The notes beneath the pieces were generated by a model. The model did no database searches. It saw only the letters and a list, made by a program, of their open reading frames with translations, and had not been told where the DNA came from. A stretch of 58,303 nucleotides of DNA from NC2004 sp050874905 (lineage in GTDB: Bacteria; Bacillota; Clostridia; Lachnospirales; Lachnospiraceae), in assembly GCA_050874905.1 (NCBI GenBank), contig JBNMLP010000018.1, positions 1 through 58,303 on the forward strand, read 5' to 3'. The first letter of the stretch is position 1. Every line of letters starts with the position of its first letter. Positions 24,656 through 34,800 of this stretch are shown piece by piece. Position numbers and translations under genes: made by a program.

Positions 24656-25348
24656 ATGAAAAAAGGTAAGAGATATGTAGAAGCTGCAAAACTGGTAGAC
24701 AAAGCAGCAACTTATGACGTAGCGGAAGCAGTTTCTTTAGTAAAGAAATCTGCAAGCGCAAAATTTGACGAGACAGTCGAAGCTCATATTCGATTAGGTG
24801 TAGATAGCCGTCATGCAGATCAGCAGGTTCGTGGTGCAGTAGTACTTCCACACGGAACAGGTAAAACAGTTCGTGTATTAGTATTTGCAAAGGGACCAAA
24901 GGCTGACGAGGCTCAGGCAGCAGGTGCTGACTTCGTAGGAGCAGAGGATTTAATTCCAAAGATCCAGAACGAAGGATGGTTAGATTTTGATGTCGTTGTA
25001 GCAACTCCTGATATGATGGGTGTTGTAGGACGTTTAGGTCGTGTATTAGGACCAAAAGGATTAATGCCAAATCCAAAAGCTGGTACCGTAACAATGGACG
25101 TAACCAAGGCAATCGAAGACATCAAAGCTGGTAAGATCGAGTATAGATTAGACAAAGCTAATATTATCCATGTGCCAATTGGAAAGGCTTCTTTCTCAGA
25201 GGAGCAGTTAGCGGACAACTTCCAGACGCTTATTGATGCAGTGATCAAAGCAAAACCATCTTCTGCTAAGGGAACTTATTTAAGAAGTGTAACGATCGCT
25301 TCTACTATGGGACCTGGCGTGAAGTTAAACACGACAAAGTTCATGTAA
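24656..25348 (+). CDS. rplA: 50S ribosomal protein L1
   Basis: A 230-residue L1 with the two-domain pattern. The N-terminal helix-rich start is MKKGKRYVEAAKLVDKAATYDVAEAVSLVKK. Domain II carries VRVLVFAKGPKADEAQAAGADFVG and GRLGRVLGPKGLMPNPKAGTV, and the last strand is SVTIASTMGPGVKLNTTKF. It binds the L1 stalk of 23S rRNA and, in many bacteria, its own leader. Here it is followed by a terminator and, unusually, by a glycosyltransferase rather than by the L10 leader. Confidence 0.97.
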   Translation: MKKGKRYVEAAKLVDKAATYDVAEAVSLVKKSASAKFDETVEAHIRLGVDSRHADQQVRGAVVLPHGTGKTVRVLVFAKGPKADEAQAAGADFVGAEDLIPKIQNEGWLDFDVVVATPDMMGVVGRLGRVLGPKGLMPNPKAGTVTMDVTKAIEDIKAGKIEYRLDKANIIHVPIGKASFSEEQLADNFQTLIDAVIKAKPSSAKGTYLRSVTIASTMGPGVKLNTTKFM

Positions 25349-25372
25349 TTTGAGATTGTATCAAATAAATAA

Positions 25373-25404
25373 AAGGCTACCGTGTCAAAGCGGTAGCCTT
25401 TTTT
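25373..25404 (+). terminator. Rho-independent terminator after rplA
   Basis: A perfect 10-bp stem (25373-25382 with 25391-25400), 8-base loop, and T tract to 25404. Only 24 bases separate it from the glycosyltransferase start. Confidence 0.92.
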
Positions 25405-25428
25405 CAAAAGAAAAGGGGAGCAGTTAGA

Positions 25429-26601
25429 ATGAAGATTTTGTTTTTGGACGCCCCGGTATTTGCCAAGCAGGATATGATAGCAGCGTGGAAAAAGCAGGGA
25501 GCAGAAGTAGAACTTTGGTATGAAGAAGCCTGCTATGACAGGGAAAATGAGGCATTTGACCGGCAGTGGAAAGAAAAATTGCAGAGTGCGCCATACGATG
25601 CCGTATTTTCGTTTAATTATTTTCCGGCACTTTCCAGAGGGTGCCAGGCATGCGGAGTTTTGTATTTCTCCTATGTGTATGACAGTCCACATGTGGCATT
25701 GTATTCCAAAACGGTTGTTAATCCGGTGAATTACATTTTTGTATTTGACCGGCAAATGGCAGAAAAATTACAGCAGCGCGGGATAAAGACGGTATACTAT
25801 CTGCCGTTGGCAGTAAACGTGGAACGGCTTGATGAGATCACATTATCGGAGGAGCAGAAAAAGCAGCTTGCAGCAGATGTCTCTTTTGTCGGTTCCATGT
25901 ATGATGAAACACATGACTTTTATTCCCGTCTGGAAAAACTGCCTGCGTATTGGAAAGGCTATCTTGATGCGGTGAGTGAAGCGCAGATGAAGGTGCAGGG
26001 CTATTCCTTTTTGGAACAGGCACTGTCAAAGGAAGCCATGCAGCAGCTTCAGCAATGCCTCCCTTATCAGACACAGCCGGATGGCATGGAGGGTGCTTCC
26101 TATTTTTATTCCCAGTATGTACTGGCAAGGCATGTGACCAGTCTGGAGCGTAGACGGCTGCTTGCAAGCGTGGCAAAAAAAGCACAGGTGAAATTATATA
26201 CGCATCAAAAGCCGGAAGACATTCCGGGGGTGACTTATATTGGACCAATCGACTGGGAAGAGAGTGCACCGGCGGTATTTCGCTGCAGTAAGATCAATTT
26301 AAACATTTCCCTTCGGAGTATTGAGAGCGGAATCCCTCTAAGGGCATTTGATATTATGGGGGCAGGTGGATTTCTGCTGACGAATTATCAGGCAGACTTT
26401 CTCGATTATTTTACACCGGGACAGGATTATGTGTATTATGAAAGTGAACAGGATCTGGTGGATAAGACGGTTTACTATCTGACACATGAAGAGGAACGGG
26501 CTGCTATTGCACAAAGTGGCTATCAGAAGGTAAAACAGTTCCACAGCTTTTCCGATCGTCTTGCTTTGATGCTTGAACTTGCAGGAATTTCAGGAAAATG
26601 A
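25429..26601 (+). CDS. CgeB-like glycosyltransferase inside the ribosomal protein cluster
   Basis: A 390-residue paralogue of the 20715 product: MKILFLDAPVFAKQDMIAAWKKQGAEVELWYEEA, then FSFNYFPALSRGCQACGVLYFSYVYDSPHVALYSKTV (DUF3880) and KINLNISLRSIESGIPLRAFDIMGAGGFLLTNYQADFLDYFTPGQDYVYYESEQDLVDKTVYYL (Glyco_trans_1_2). The start follows AAGGGGAG. It sits between rplA and the rplJ promoter, downstream of a strong terminator and with no clear promoter of its own, so expression may depend on read-through. It probably works on the same surface glycan as the other transferases. Acquisition by duplication and transposition is inferred. Confidence 0.82.
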   Translation: MKILFLDAPVFAKQDMIAAWKKQGAEVELWYEEACYDRENEAFDRQWKEKLQSAPYDAVFSFNYFPALSRGCQACGVLYFSYVYDSPHVALYSKTVVNPVNYIFVFDRQMAEKLQQRGIKTVYYLPLAVNVERLDEITLSEEQKKQLAADVSFVGSMYDETHDFYSRLEKLPAYWKGYLDAVSEAQMKVQGYSFLEQALSKEAMQQLQQCLPYQTQPDGMEGASYFYSQYVLARHVTSLERRRLLASVAKKAQVKLYTHQKPEDIPGVTYIGPIDWEESAPAVFRCSKINLNISLRSIESGIPLRAFDIMGAGGFLLTNYQADFLDYFTPGQDYVYYESEQDLVDKTVYYLTHEEERAAIAQSGYQKVKQFHSFSDRLALMLELAGISGK

Positions 26602-26610
26602 AAAAAACAG

Positions 26611-26639
26611 TTGACAAGTAGCAGCAGGTAGTGTATCTT
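26611..26639 (+). promoter_or_regulatory. SigA promoter of rplJ-rplL
   Basis: TTGACA at 26611-26616, a 17-base spacer and TATCTT at 26634-26639. It starts a leader of about 170 bases. Confidence 0.8.
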
Positions 26640-26643
26640 ATAT

Positions 26644-26746
26644 GAGGATTAACCGCCGAAGACAGCAGGTATCGTGTGTCGATGTAAGTATTACACCTGC
26701 CGAGGATGTATGATTCACTATGAATGTTTATTTGTATGATTCTTAC
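26644..26746 (+). ncRNA. L10 leader (ribosomal protein autoregulatory RNA)
   Basis: The core halves characteristic of the Firmicutes L10 leader are visible: the CGCCGAAGACAGCAGGT block (about 26653-26669) and its partner ACCTGCCGAGG (about 26695-26705), which forms the kink-turn-containing L10(L12)4 binding site. The attenuator hairpin follows. Excess L10-L12 complex would favour termination. Confidence 0.88.
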
Positions 26747-26775
26747 ACTCTATGTCTGAGGACATAGAGTTTTTT
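26747..26775 (+). terminator. Attenuator of the L10 leader
   Basis: A perfect 10-bp stem (26747-26756 with 26761-26770), TGAG tetraloop, then T tract to 26775, located 44 bases before rplJ. It is the regulated terminator of the L10 leader. Confidence 0.88.
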
Positions 26776-26818
26776 AGTTTTACCGGTCGGTTAAAATAAA
26801 TATAGGAGGAAGAAAAAC

Positions 26819-27313
26819 GTGGCTAAGATTGAATTAAAGCAACCAATCGTAGAAGAGATCAAAGCGAACTTGGAAGATGCTCAGGCCGTTGTATTAGTCG
26901 ATTACCGTGGATTGACTGTAGAAGAGGATACAAAACTTCGTAAGCAGTTAAGAGAGAACGGTGTGATCTACAAAGTATACAAGAATACAATGGTAAACTT
27001 AGCAGTAAAGGGAACTGAGTTAGAAGAAATCACAAAGGACTTAGAAGGACCTACTGCTGTGGCTATTTCCAAGACAGATGCAACTGCTCCTGCCCGCTTC
27101 CTTTGCAAGTTTGCAAAGACTGCACCGGCATTAGAAGTAAAATCTGGTATCGTAGATGGTGTATACTATGATAAAGCTGGTATCGAGACTTTATCCAACA
27201 TCCCATCAAGAGACGAGTTACTTTCCAAATTACTGGGAAGCATCCAGTCACCAATTACAAACTTTGCTCGTGTTATTAAGCAGATCGCTGAAAGCAAAGA
27301 AGCAGAGGCTTAA
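26819..27313 (+). CDS. rplJ: 50S ribosomal protein L10
   Basis: 164 residues from GTG (MAKIELKQPIVEEIKANLEDAQAVVLVDYRGLTVEEDTKLRKQLRENGVIYKVYKNTM). The C-terminal helix (SPITNFARVIKQIAESKEAEA) carries the L7/L12 dimers. The start follows TAGGAGGAAG. It is co-transcribed with rplL, 43 bases on, and controlled by the L10 leader. Confidence 0.97.
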   Translation: MAKIELKQPIVEEIKANLEDAQAVVLVDYRGLTVEEDTKLRKQLRENGVIYKVYKNTMVNLAVKGTELEEITKDLEGPTAVAISKTDATAPARFLCKFAKTAPALEVKSGIVDGVYYDKAGIETLSNIPSRDELLSKLLGSIQSPITNFARVIKQIAESKEAEA

Positions 27314-27356
27314 GATGTATTAAAAACAAAAACAAAGAATATGGAGGAATTATATT

Positions 27357-27731
27357 ATGGCAATGTCAACTCAGGAATTAATTGATGCAATCAAAGAGTT
27401 ATCAGTATTAGAATTAAACGATTTAGTAAAAGCTTGTGAGGAAGAATTTGGTGTTTCTGCAGCAGCAGGTGTTGTTGTAGCAGCAGCAGGTGCAGCAGGC
27501 GGAGAAGCAGCTGCAGAGAAGGACGAGTTTGATGTAGAGTTAACTGAAGTTGGAGCAAACAAGGTTAAGGTTATCAAGGTTGTTCGTGAAGTAACTGGTT
27601 TAGGTCTTAAGGAAGCTAAGGAAGTTGTAGATAACGCTCCTAAGGTAGTAAAAGAGGGCGCTTCTAAGGACGAGGCTGAGGATATCAAGACAAAGTTAGA
27701 GGCTGAAGGTGCTAAGGTTACATTAAAGTAA
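27357..27731 (+). CDS. rplL: 50S ribosomal protein L7/L12
   Basis: 124 residues with the dimerising N-terminus (MAMSTQELIDAIKELSVLELNDLVKACEEEFGV), an Ala/Gly-rich hinge (AAAGVVVAAAGAAGGEAAAE) and the C-terminal factor-binding domain (FDVELTEVGANKVKVIKVVREVTGLGLKEAKEVVDNAPKVVKEG). It recruits translation GTPases to the ribosome. A terminator follows. Confidence 0.97.
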   Translation: MAMSTQELIDAIKELSVLELNDLVKACEEEFGVSAAAGVVVAAAGAAGGEAAAEKDEFDVELTEVGANKVKVIKVVREVTGLGLKEAKEVVDNAPKVVKEGASKDEAEDIKTKLEAEGAKVTLK

Positions 27732-27752
27732 TCAAAGAAACAGAATGCTTTG

Positions 27753-27782
27753 AAAGAGATGACAGATCTGTCATCTCTTTTT
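27753..27782 (+). terminator. Rho-independent terminator after rplL
   Basis: A near-perfect palindrome (27753-27780) centred on AGATCT, with a short T tract. It separates rplJL from the rpoB promoter. Confidence 0.85.
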
Positions 27783-27831
27783 ATTTTCTCTAAAAAGGAC
27801 AGGAGTTGAGAAAAAAATGACAAAAAATAGT

Positions 27832-27860
27832 TTGACAAGGCTTGACTCTTGTGATAATAT
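27832..27860 (+). promoter_or_regulatory. SigA promoter of rpoB-rpoC
   Basis: TTGACA at 27832-27837, then TAATAT at 27855-27860 (17-base spacer), or GATAAT at 27853-27858 (15-base spacer). A leader of about 90 bases follows, in which no known motif was recognised. Confidence 0.75.
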
Positions 27861-27956
27861 AGGAAAATGTATCAGTATGGGTTAATATGCACATAGTATC
27901 TGTCGCGGGGAAGCTTATATGAGATACATACTAATATGTAAGAGGTGAAAAACTCA

Positions 27957-30900
27957 ATGAAGAAAAACAGAATCAATCTAATCGAATCTGGCAAGGGTAA
28001 GCGTCTTAGCTACGCACGCAAAAAAGAAGTACTTGACATGCCAAATCTGATTGAAGTTCAGAAGGATTCTTATCAGTGGTTTCTTGAGGAAGGCTTGAAA
28101 GAAGCGTTTCTCGATGTGATGCCAATTGAGGATCGTGCCGGGGACTTCAGCCTGTCGTATGTGAGTCATCATTTCTCCTATGATGAGATCAAGTATACGA
28201 TTGAGCAGTGTAAAGAGTATGGTGTCACCTACGCGGTACCGTTAAAGGTAAAACTTGCTTTACGCAACATGAAAGAAGAGTCCGATGAAATTCTTGAGAA
28301 TGAGATTTTCATGGGTGAGTTACCAATGATGACAGAAACGGGTACCTTCGTGATCAACGGTGCGGAACGTGTCATTGTCAGTCAGTTGGTTCGTTCTCCT
28401 GGTGTGTATTTCACAGAAGGAAAGGACAAGATTGGTAAGTCTTTATATAATTCACAGGTCATCCCGAATCGTGGTGCATGGTTAGAGTACGAGACAGATT
28501 CTAACGATGTTTTCTATGTGCGCGTGGATCGTACCAGAAAGGTTCCGGTAACGGTATTGATCCGTGCTCTTGGTGTTGGTACGAATGCAGAGATTCAGGA
28601 GCTTTTCGGAGAAGACGTGAAATTCACCGCAACATTAGAGAAAGATCCTTCTACCGATTATAAGAGCGGTCTGGAAGAGTTATATAAGAAGATCAAACCA
28701 GGCGATCCATTCTCTGAAGATAATGCCCGCAATTTGATTCATGGAATGTTTTTCGATGCCTCTAAATACGATCTGGCAAAGGTAGGTCGTTATAAGTTCA
28801 ATAAAAAATTAGCCTTAAGAAATCGTGTAAAAGGCTTTGTACTGGCAGAGGATGCTATTGATCCAACCACCGGCGAAGTGCTGGTTGAGGCTGGTACACA
28901 GCTTACTTCCGAACTGGCAGACAAGATCCAGTATGCTGCAGTTGATTATATTATGGCAGAGTATGAGGATCCGGAGAGAGGTACACAGTCTGTCAAAGTC
29001 TTAAGCAACAAGATGGTTGATATTACCAAATGGGTAGATATTGACGAGAAGGAAGCACGTGCCTTAGGTGTTACAGAGGAAGTATATTATCCGGAACTCA
29101 GCAAATTGTTAGAGGAGTACGGTGCAGATTTAGACGCACTGAAGAAAGCAATTTCCAGAGATATTCCGGAATTGATTCCAAAACATATCACGATCGAAGA
29201 TATCTTCGCATCGATCAACTATAATATTCATTTACAGTATGGACTGGGTAACTTTGATGACATCGATCACTTAGGCAACCGTCGTATCCGTGCGGTAGGT
29301 GAGCTGTTACAGAACCAGTACCGTGTTGGTCTGACACGTTTAGAGCGTATGGTACGTGAGAAAATGCAGACGATGGATGAGGAGAATATCACCATCCAGT
29401 CCCTGATCAATATCAAACCGGTAACAGGTGCGATCAAAGAGTTCTTTGGAAGTTCCCAGTTGTCCCAGTTTATGGATCAGAACAATCCACTTTCCGAGCT
29501 GACTCACAAGCGTCGTCTGTCAGCATTAGGACCTGGTGGTTTAAGCCGTGACCGTGCCGGATTTGAGGTGCGTGACGTACATTATACCCACTATGGTCGT
29601 ATGTGTCCGATCGAGACTCCTGAGGGACCAAACATCGGTCTGATTAACTCTTTGGCAACGTATGCAAGAATCAACGAATATGGTTTCGTTGAGGCGCCAT
29701 ACTTAAAGTGCGATAAGTCAGATCCTAAGAATCCTCGTGTTACTGATGAGGTAGTATATCTGACCGCGGACGAAGAAGATAATTATACCGTTGCGCAGGC
29801 GAATGAGAAGCTTGATGAGAACGGATATTTTGTAAATAATAACGTATCCGGACGTTACCGCGAGGAGACTTCTGAATTTCCAAAATCCAGAATCGATCTG
29901 ATGGACGTTTCTCCACGTATGGTATTCTCTGTGGCAACTTCCATGATCCCGTTCCTGGAGAATGACGATGCGAACCGTGCCCTGATGGGATCAAACATGC
30001 AGCGTCAGGCAGTTCCGCTTCTGATCACGGAAGCTCCTGTAGTAGGAACCGGTATGGAAGAAAAAGCAGCGGTAGATTCCGGTGTCTGCATTGTGGCACG
30101 AAACAATGGTGTAGTTGAGATTTCATCCAGCACACAGATCGTGATCCGCAATGAGGAAGGCAACAAAGACGTATACAATCTGATCAAGTTTGCAAGAAGC
30201 AACCAGAGCAACTGTATGAATCAGCGTCCGATCGTTTACAAAGGGGACGTGGTAAAGAAAGGCGAGGTCATCGCCGACGGTGCTTCTACAAAGGATGGTG
30301 AGATCGCACTTGGTAAGAATCCATTGATCGGTTTCATGACATGGGAAGGTTATAACTACGAGGATGCCGTATTGATGAGTGAGCGTATGGTACAGGATGA
30401 TGTCTATACGTCCGTTCATATTGAGAAATATGTAGCAGAAGCAAGAGATACCAAGCTCGGACCGGAAGAGATCACAAAGGATTTAGCAGGTCTTGGCGAG
30501 GATGTATTAAAGGATCTGGATGAAAATGGTATCATCCGTGTTGGTGCCGAGGTACGTGCCGGAGATATTCTGGTTGGTAAAGTAACACCAAAGGGAGAGA
30601 CAGAGCTGACTGCAGAAGAGCGTCTGCTTCGTGCTATTTTCGGTGAGAAGGCAAGAGAAGTACGTGATACGTCTCTTCGTGTTCCACATGGTGCGTATGG
30701 TGTCATCATGAGTACACAGGTATTTACCCGTGAGAATAAAGACGAGATGGGACCTGGTGTCAACAAGTCCGTCAATGTATATATTGCACAGAAACGTAAG
30801 ATCAGCGTAGGTGATAAGATGGCTGGTCGTCATGGTAACAAGGGTGTTATATCCCGTATCTTACCGGTAGAGGATATGCCATTCTTACCAAATGGACGTC

Positions 30901-31811
30901 CGCTTGACATTGTATTGAATCCACTGGGTGTGCCTTCCCGTATGAATATCGGACAGGTGCTTGAGATTCACTTAAGTCTGGCAGCCAAAGTGCTTGGTAT
31001 CAACGTTTCCACTCCGATCTTTAACGGTGCAAACGAGGTAGACATTATGGAAACCTTAGAGCTTGCCAATGATTATGCCAACGAAGAGTGGGATGTATTT
31101 GAAGAACGCTGGGCGGACAAGGTAAATCCGGATCTGATGGATTACCTGCATGCACATTTAGACCATAGAGCAGAGTGGAAGGGCGTTCCGATCGATCGTA
31201 CCGGTAAGGTACAGCTTCGTGATGGACGTACCGGTGAAGAGTTTGACAGTCCGGTAACGATCGGATTCATGCATTACCTGAAGCTGCATCATCTGGTTGA
31301 TGATAAGATCCATGCACGTTCTACCGGTCCTTACTCCTTAGTAACCCAGCAGCCACTGGGTGGTAAAGCGCAGTTCGGTGGACAGCGTTTCGGTGAGATG
31401 GAGGTATGGGCATTAGAGGCATATGGTGCTGCATATACCCTGCAGGAGATCTTAACCGTGAAGTCCGATGATGTGGTAGGTCGTGTGAAGACATACGAGT
31501 CCATTATCAAAGGCGAGAATATTCAGGAACCTGGTGTGCCTGAGTCATTCAAGGTATTATTAAAAGAATTCCAGTCATTAGCATTGGATATCAACGTATT
31601 AGATGAAGACGGTAATGTAGTAGAACTTCAGGAAAACGTTGATTACAGTACACGTAATCCAGAAACCGTTTCTATGATTAGCGAAAATGGTGCCGCTTCA
31701 CAGCAGTCCGACCATGTGGAGGCAGAGTTCCAGGAGAACGGCTTTGAAACTGGTGACTTAGAAGATGGTGACGACGTTTATGGTTCGGATTCAGATATGG
31801 ATAACGAGTAG
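27957..31811 (+). CDS. rpoB: RNA polymerase beta subunit
   Basis: A 1284-residue beta subunit. The Rif cluster (SSQLSQFMDQNNPLSELTHKRRLSALGPGGLSRDRAGFEVRDVH) is wild type at the usual resistance positions. KVTPKGETELTAEERLLRAIFGEKA and KMAGRHGNKGVIS near the C-terminal third bind the active-site region and substrate. The C-terminus (QPLGGKAQFGGQRFGEMEVWALEAYGAAYTLQEILTVKSDD) packs on beta-prime. An in-frame GTG at 27945 precedes the ATG at 27957. The AGAGGTGA ribosome site overlaps the GTG, so the ATG is chosen. A Glu/Asp-rich tail ends the protein. Confidence 0.97.
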   Translation: MKKNRINLIESGKGKRLSYARKKEVLDMPNLIEVQKDSYQWFLEEGLKEAFLDVMPIEDRAGDFSLSYVSHHFSYDEIKYTIEQCKEYGVTYAVPLKVKLALRNMKEESDEILENEIFMGELPMMTETGTFVINGAERVIVSQLVRSPGVYFTEGKDKIGKSLYNSQVIPNRGAWLEYETDSNDVFYVRVDRTRKVPVTVLIRALGVGTNAEIQELFGEDVKFTATLEKDPSTDYKSGLEELYKKIKPGDPFSEDNARNLIHGMFFDASKYDLAKVGRYKFNKKLALRNRVKGFVLAEDAIDPTTGEVLVEAGTQLTSELADKIQYAAVDYIMAEYEDPERGTQSVKVLSNKMVDITKWVDIDEKEARALGVTEEVYYPELSKLLEEYGADLDALKKAISRDIPELIPKHITIEDIFASINYNIHLQYGLGNFDDIDHLGNRRIRAVGELLQNQYRVGLTRLERMVREKMQTMDEENITIQSLINIKPVTGAIKEFFGSSQLSQFMDQNNPLSELTHKRRLSALGPGGLSRDRAGFEVRDVHYTHYGRMCPIETPEGPNIGLINSLATYARINEYGFVEAPYLKCDKSDPKNPRVTDEVVYLTADEEDNYTVAQANEKLDENGYFVNNNVSGRYREETSEFPKSRIDLMDVSPRMVFSVATSMIPFLENDDANRALMGSNMQRQAVPLLITEAPVVGTGMEEKAAVDSGVCIVARNNGVVEISSSTQIVIRNEEGNKDVYNLIKFARSNQSNCMNQRPIVYKGDVVKKGEVIADGASTKDGEIALGKNPLIGFMTWEGYNYEDAVLMSERMVQDDVYTSVHIEKYVAEARDTKLGPEEITKDLAGLGEDVLKDLDENGIIRVGAEVRAGDILVGKVTPKGETELTAEERLLRAIFGEKAREVRDTSLRVPHGAYGVIMSTQVFTRENKDEMGPGVNKSVNVYIAQKRKISVGDKMAGRHGNKGVISRILPVEDMPFLPNGRPLDIVLNPLGVPSRMNIGQVLEIHLSLAAKVLGINVSTPIFNGANEVDIMETLELANDYANEEWDVFEERWADKVNPDLMDYLHAHLDHRAEWKGVPIDRTGKVQLRDGRTGEEFDSPVTIGFMHYLKLHHLVDDKIHARSTGPYSLVTQQPLGGKAQFGGQRFGEMEVWALEAYGAAYTLQEILTVKSDDVVGRVKTYESIIKGENIQEPGVPESFKVLLKEFQSLALDINVLDEDGNVVELQENVDYSTRNPETVSMISENGAASQQSDHVEAEFQENGFETGDLEDGDDVYGSDSDMDNE

Positions 31812-31825
31812 AAAGGAGTAACCTG

Positions 31826-34800
31826 ATGGCAGAGATGAATCAGCAGAATGAGGCGCAATTAAGATTTGACGCCATTAAAATTGGATTGGCTTCACCGGAA
31901 AAGATTAGAGAATGGTCTCGTGGTGAAGTATTAAAACCGGAGACGATCAATTACAGAACGTTAAAACCGGAACGTGATGGATTGTTCTGCGAGCGCATTT
32001 TTGGACCACAAAAAGACTGGGAATGTCATTGTGGTAAGTATAAAAAAGTAAGATTCAAAGGTATTGTCTGTGACAAGTGTGGTGTAGAGATCACAAAGGC
32101 CAGCGTGCGTCGTGAACGTATGGGTCACATTGAGTTAGCTGCCCCGGTTTCACACATCTGGTATTTCAAAGGAATTCCATCAAGAATTGCTTTGATGCTT
32201 GACATTACACCAAAGGCATTGGAGAAGGTGTTATATTTTGCAGCATATATCGTAACCGATCCGGGAGAGAGTAATTTCCAGAAAGGTCAGGTAATCTCTG
32301 ATGAAGAATTAAGACTGGCTGAGGATGAATTTGGATATGATGCATTTAAGGCAGGAACCGGAGCAGAAGCAGTAAAGCTTTTGTTATCCCAGGTTGACTT
32401 AGAGGCAGAATCTGCAGCGTTAAAAGCAAAGATCAAGGAATCCACACCACAGAATCAGGTAAAACTGATCAAACGTCTGGAGGTAGTGGAAGCATTCCGT
32501 AATTCCGACAACAAGCCGGAATGGATGATTCTTGATGTGATTCCGGTTATTCCACCGGATCTTCGTCCGATGGTACAGCTTGACGGTGGACGTTTCGCAA
32601 CATCAGATCTGAATGATCTGTATCGTCGAATCATCAACCGTAACAACCGTCTGAAGAAATTATTAGAGTTAGATGCACCGGATATGATCGTGCGGAATGA
32701 AAAACGTATGTTACAGGAAGCTGTAGATGCGCTGATCGATAATGGCCGTCGTGGTCGTCCGGTCACTGGTCCTGGTAACCGTGCTCTGAAATCTCTTTCT
32801 GAGATGTTAAAAGGTAAGCAGGGACGTTTCCGTCAGAACTTACTTGGTAAACGTGTGGATTATTCCGGACGTTCCGTAATCGTGGTAGGACCAGAGCTTA
32901 AGATCTATCAGTGTGGTCTTCCAAAAGAAATGGCGATCGAGTTATTCAAGCCATTCGTAATGAAAGAATTAGTTGCCAAAAAAGATGATGTGCATAACAT
33001 CAAGCAGGCAAAGAAAAAGGTAGAGAAATTAGAGGATGATGTATGGGATGTATTAGAGGATGTTATCAAAGAGCATCCGGTTATGTTAAACCGTGCTCCT
33101 ACACTGCATCGTCTTGGTATTCAGGCATTTGAGCCGGTACTGGTAGAGGGTAAAGCGATCAAGCTGCATCCACTGGTATGTACCGCATACAACGCCGATT
33201 TTGATGGAGATCAGATGGCTGTGCATCTTCCACTTTCCGTAGAAGCACAGGCAGAGTGCCGTTTCCTTCTGCTTTCTCCAAACAACCTGTTAAAGCCATC
33301 CGATGGTGGTCCGGTAGCCGTTCCTTCCCAGGATATGGTACTTGGTATTTACTACTTAACGATGGACAAACCGGGAGCTCTTGGCGAAGGCAAGTTCTTT
33401 AAGTCTGAAAATGAAGCGATCTTAGCGTATGAGAACAAGGTAGTAACTCTTCACTCTAAGATTAAAGTAAGACTGAAAGGCAAGGACAAAAACGGAAAAG
33501 ACATCACACAGATCGTAGAATGTACTGTGGGACGTCTGATCTTTAACGAGATTATTCCGCAGGATCTTGGCTATGTAGATCGTAGCAAGGATGAAAATGC
33601 ATTAGTATTAGAGATTGATTTCCACGTAGGAAAGAAACAGCTTAAGAATATTCTGGATCGTTGTATCAACCTGCACGGTGCAACAGCGACCGCAGAAACA
33701 CTGGATCATATCAAGAGTCTTGGTTACAAGTATTCTACAAGAGCAGCGATGACGGTATCCATTTCCGATATGACCGTGCCGGCTTCCAAACCGGAGATTC
33801 TTGCAAAAGCACAGAAACAGGTAGATGATCTGACGAAGAAATATCGTCGTGGTCTGTTGACAGAGGAGGAGCGTTACAAATCTGTTGTCGATACCTGGTT
33901 CAAAGCAGATAATCAGTTGACCGATGATCTGATCAACGGTCTTGATAAATATAACAACATCTTTATGATGGCGGATTCCGGAGCCCGTGGTTCTAACCAG
34001 CAGATTAAACAGTTAGCCGGTATGCGTGGTTTGATGGCAGATACCTTAGGTCGTACCATCGAATTACCGATCAAGTCCAACTTCCGTGAAGGTCTTGACG
34101 TACTGGAGTATTTCATTTCTGCGCATGGAGCACGTAAGGGACTTTCTGATACCGCTCTTCGTACTGCCGATTCCGGATATCTGACCAGACGTCTGGTAGA
34201 TGTATCACAGGATATCGTAATCCGTGAAGTGGATTGTGCAGCCGGACAGGAAGAACTTCCAGGTATGATCGTAGAAGCCTTCATGGACGGAAAAGAAACA
34301 ATTGAAACGTTTAGAGACCGTATTTTAGGTCGATATGCAGCAGAGACGATCAACGATCCGGAGACGGGAGAAATGATTGTAAAACGCAATCATATGATTA
34401 CACCACAGCGTGCAGATAAGATCATTGCTGCAGGCTATGAGAAGATTAAGATCCGTACGATCCTGACCTGTCAGTCACACAGCGGTGTCTGTGCAAAATG
34501 TTACGGTGCGAACATGGCAACCGGACAGATGGTACAGGTAGGTGAAGCAGTAGGTATTATTGCAGCACAGTCCATTGGTGAGCCGGGTACACAGCTTACC
34601 ATGCGTAACTTCCATGCGGGTGGAGTTGCCGGTGGTGACGATATCACACAGGGTCTTCCTCGTGTCGAGGAGTTATTTGAGGCACGTAAGCCGAAAGGAC
34701 TTGCAATCCTTACCGAATTTGCCGGTAAGGTAGAGATCCGTGAAGTAAAACAGAAACGTGAAGTCGTTGTCACAAATGACGAGACCGGAGAGTCCAAAGC

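Noticed and set aside
27861..27956. Repeated TGTATC/GATACA and AGTATG/CATACT words in the rpoB leader
   Set aside because: The arms cannot nest into a single hairpin and there is no T tract; no known leader motif was recognised.
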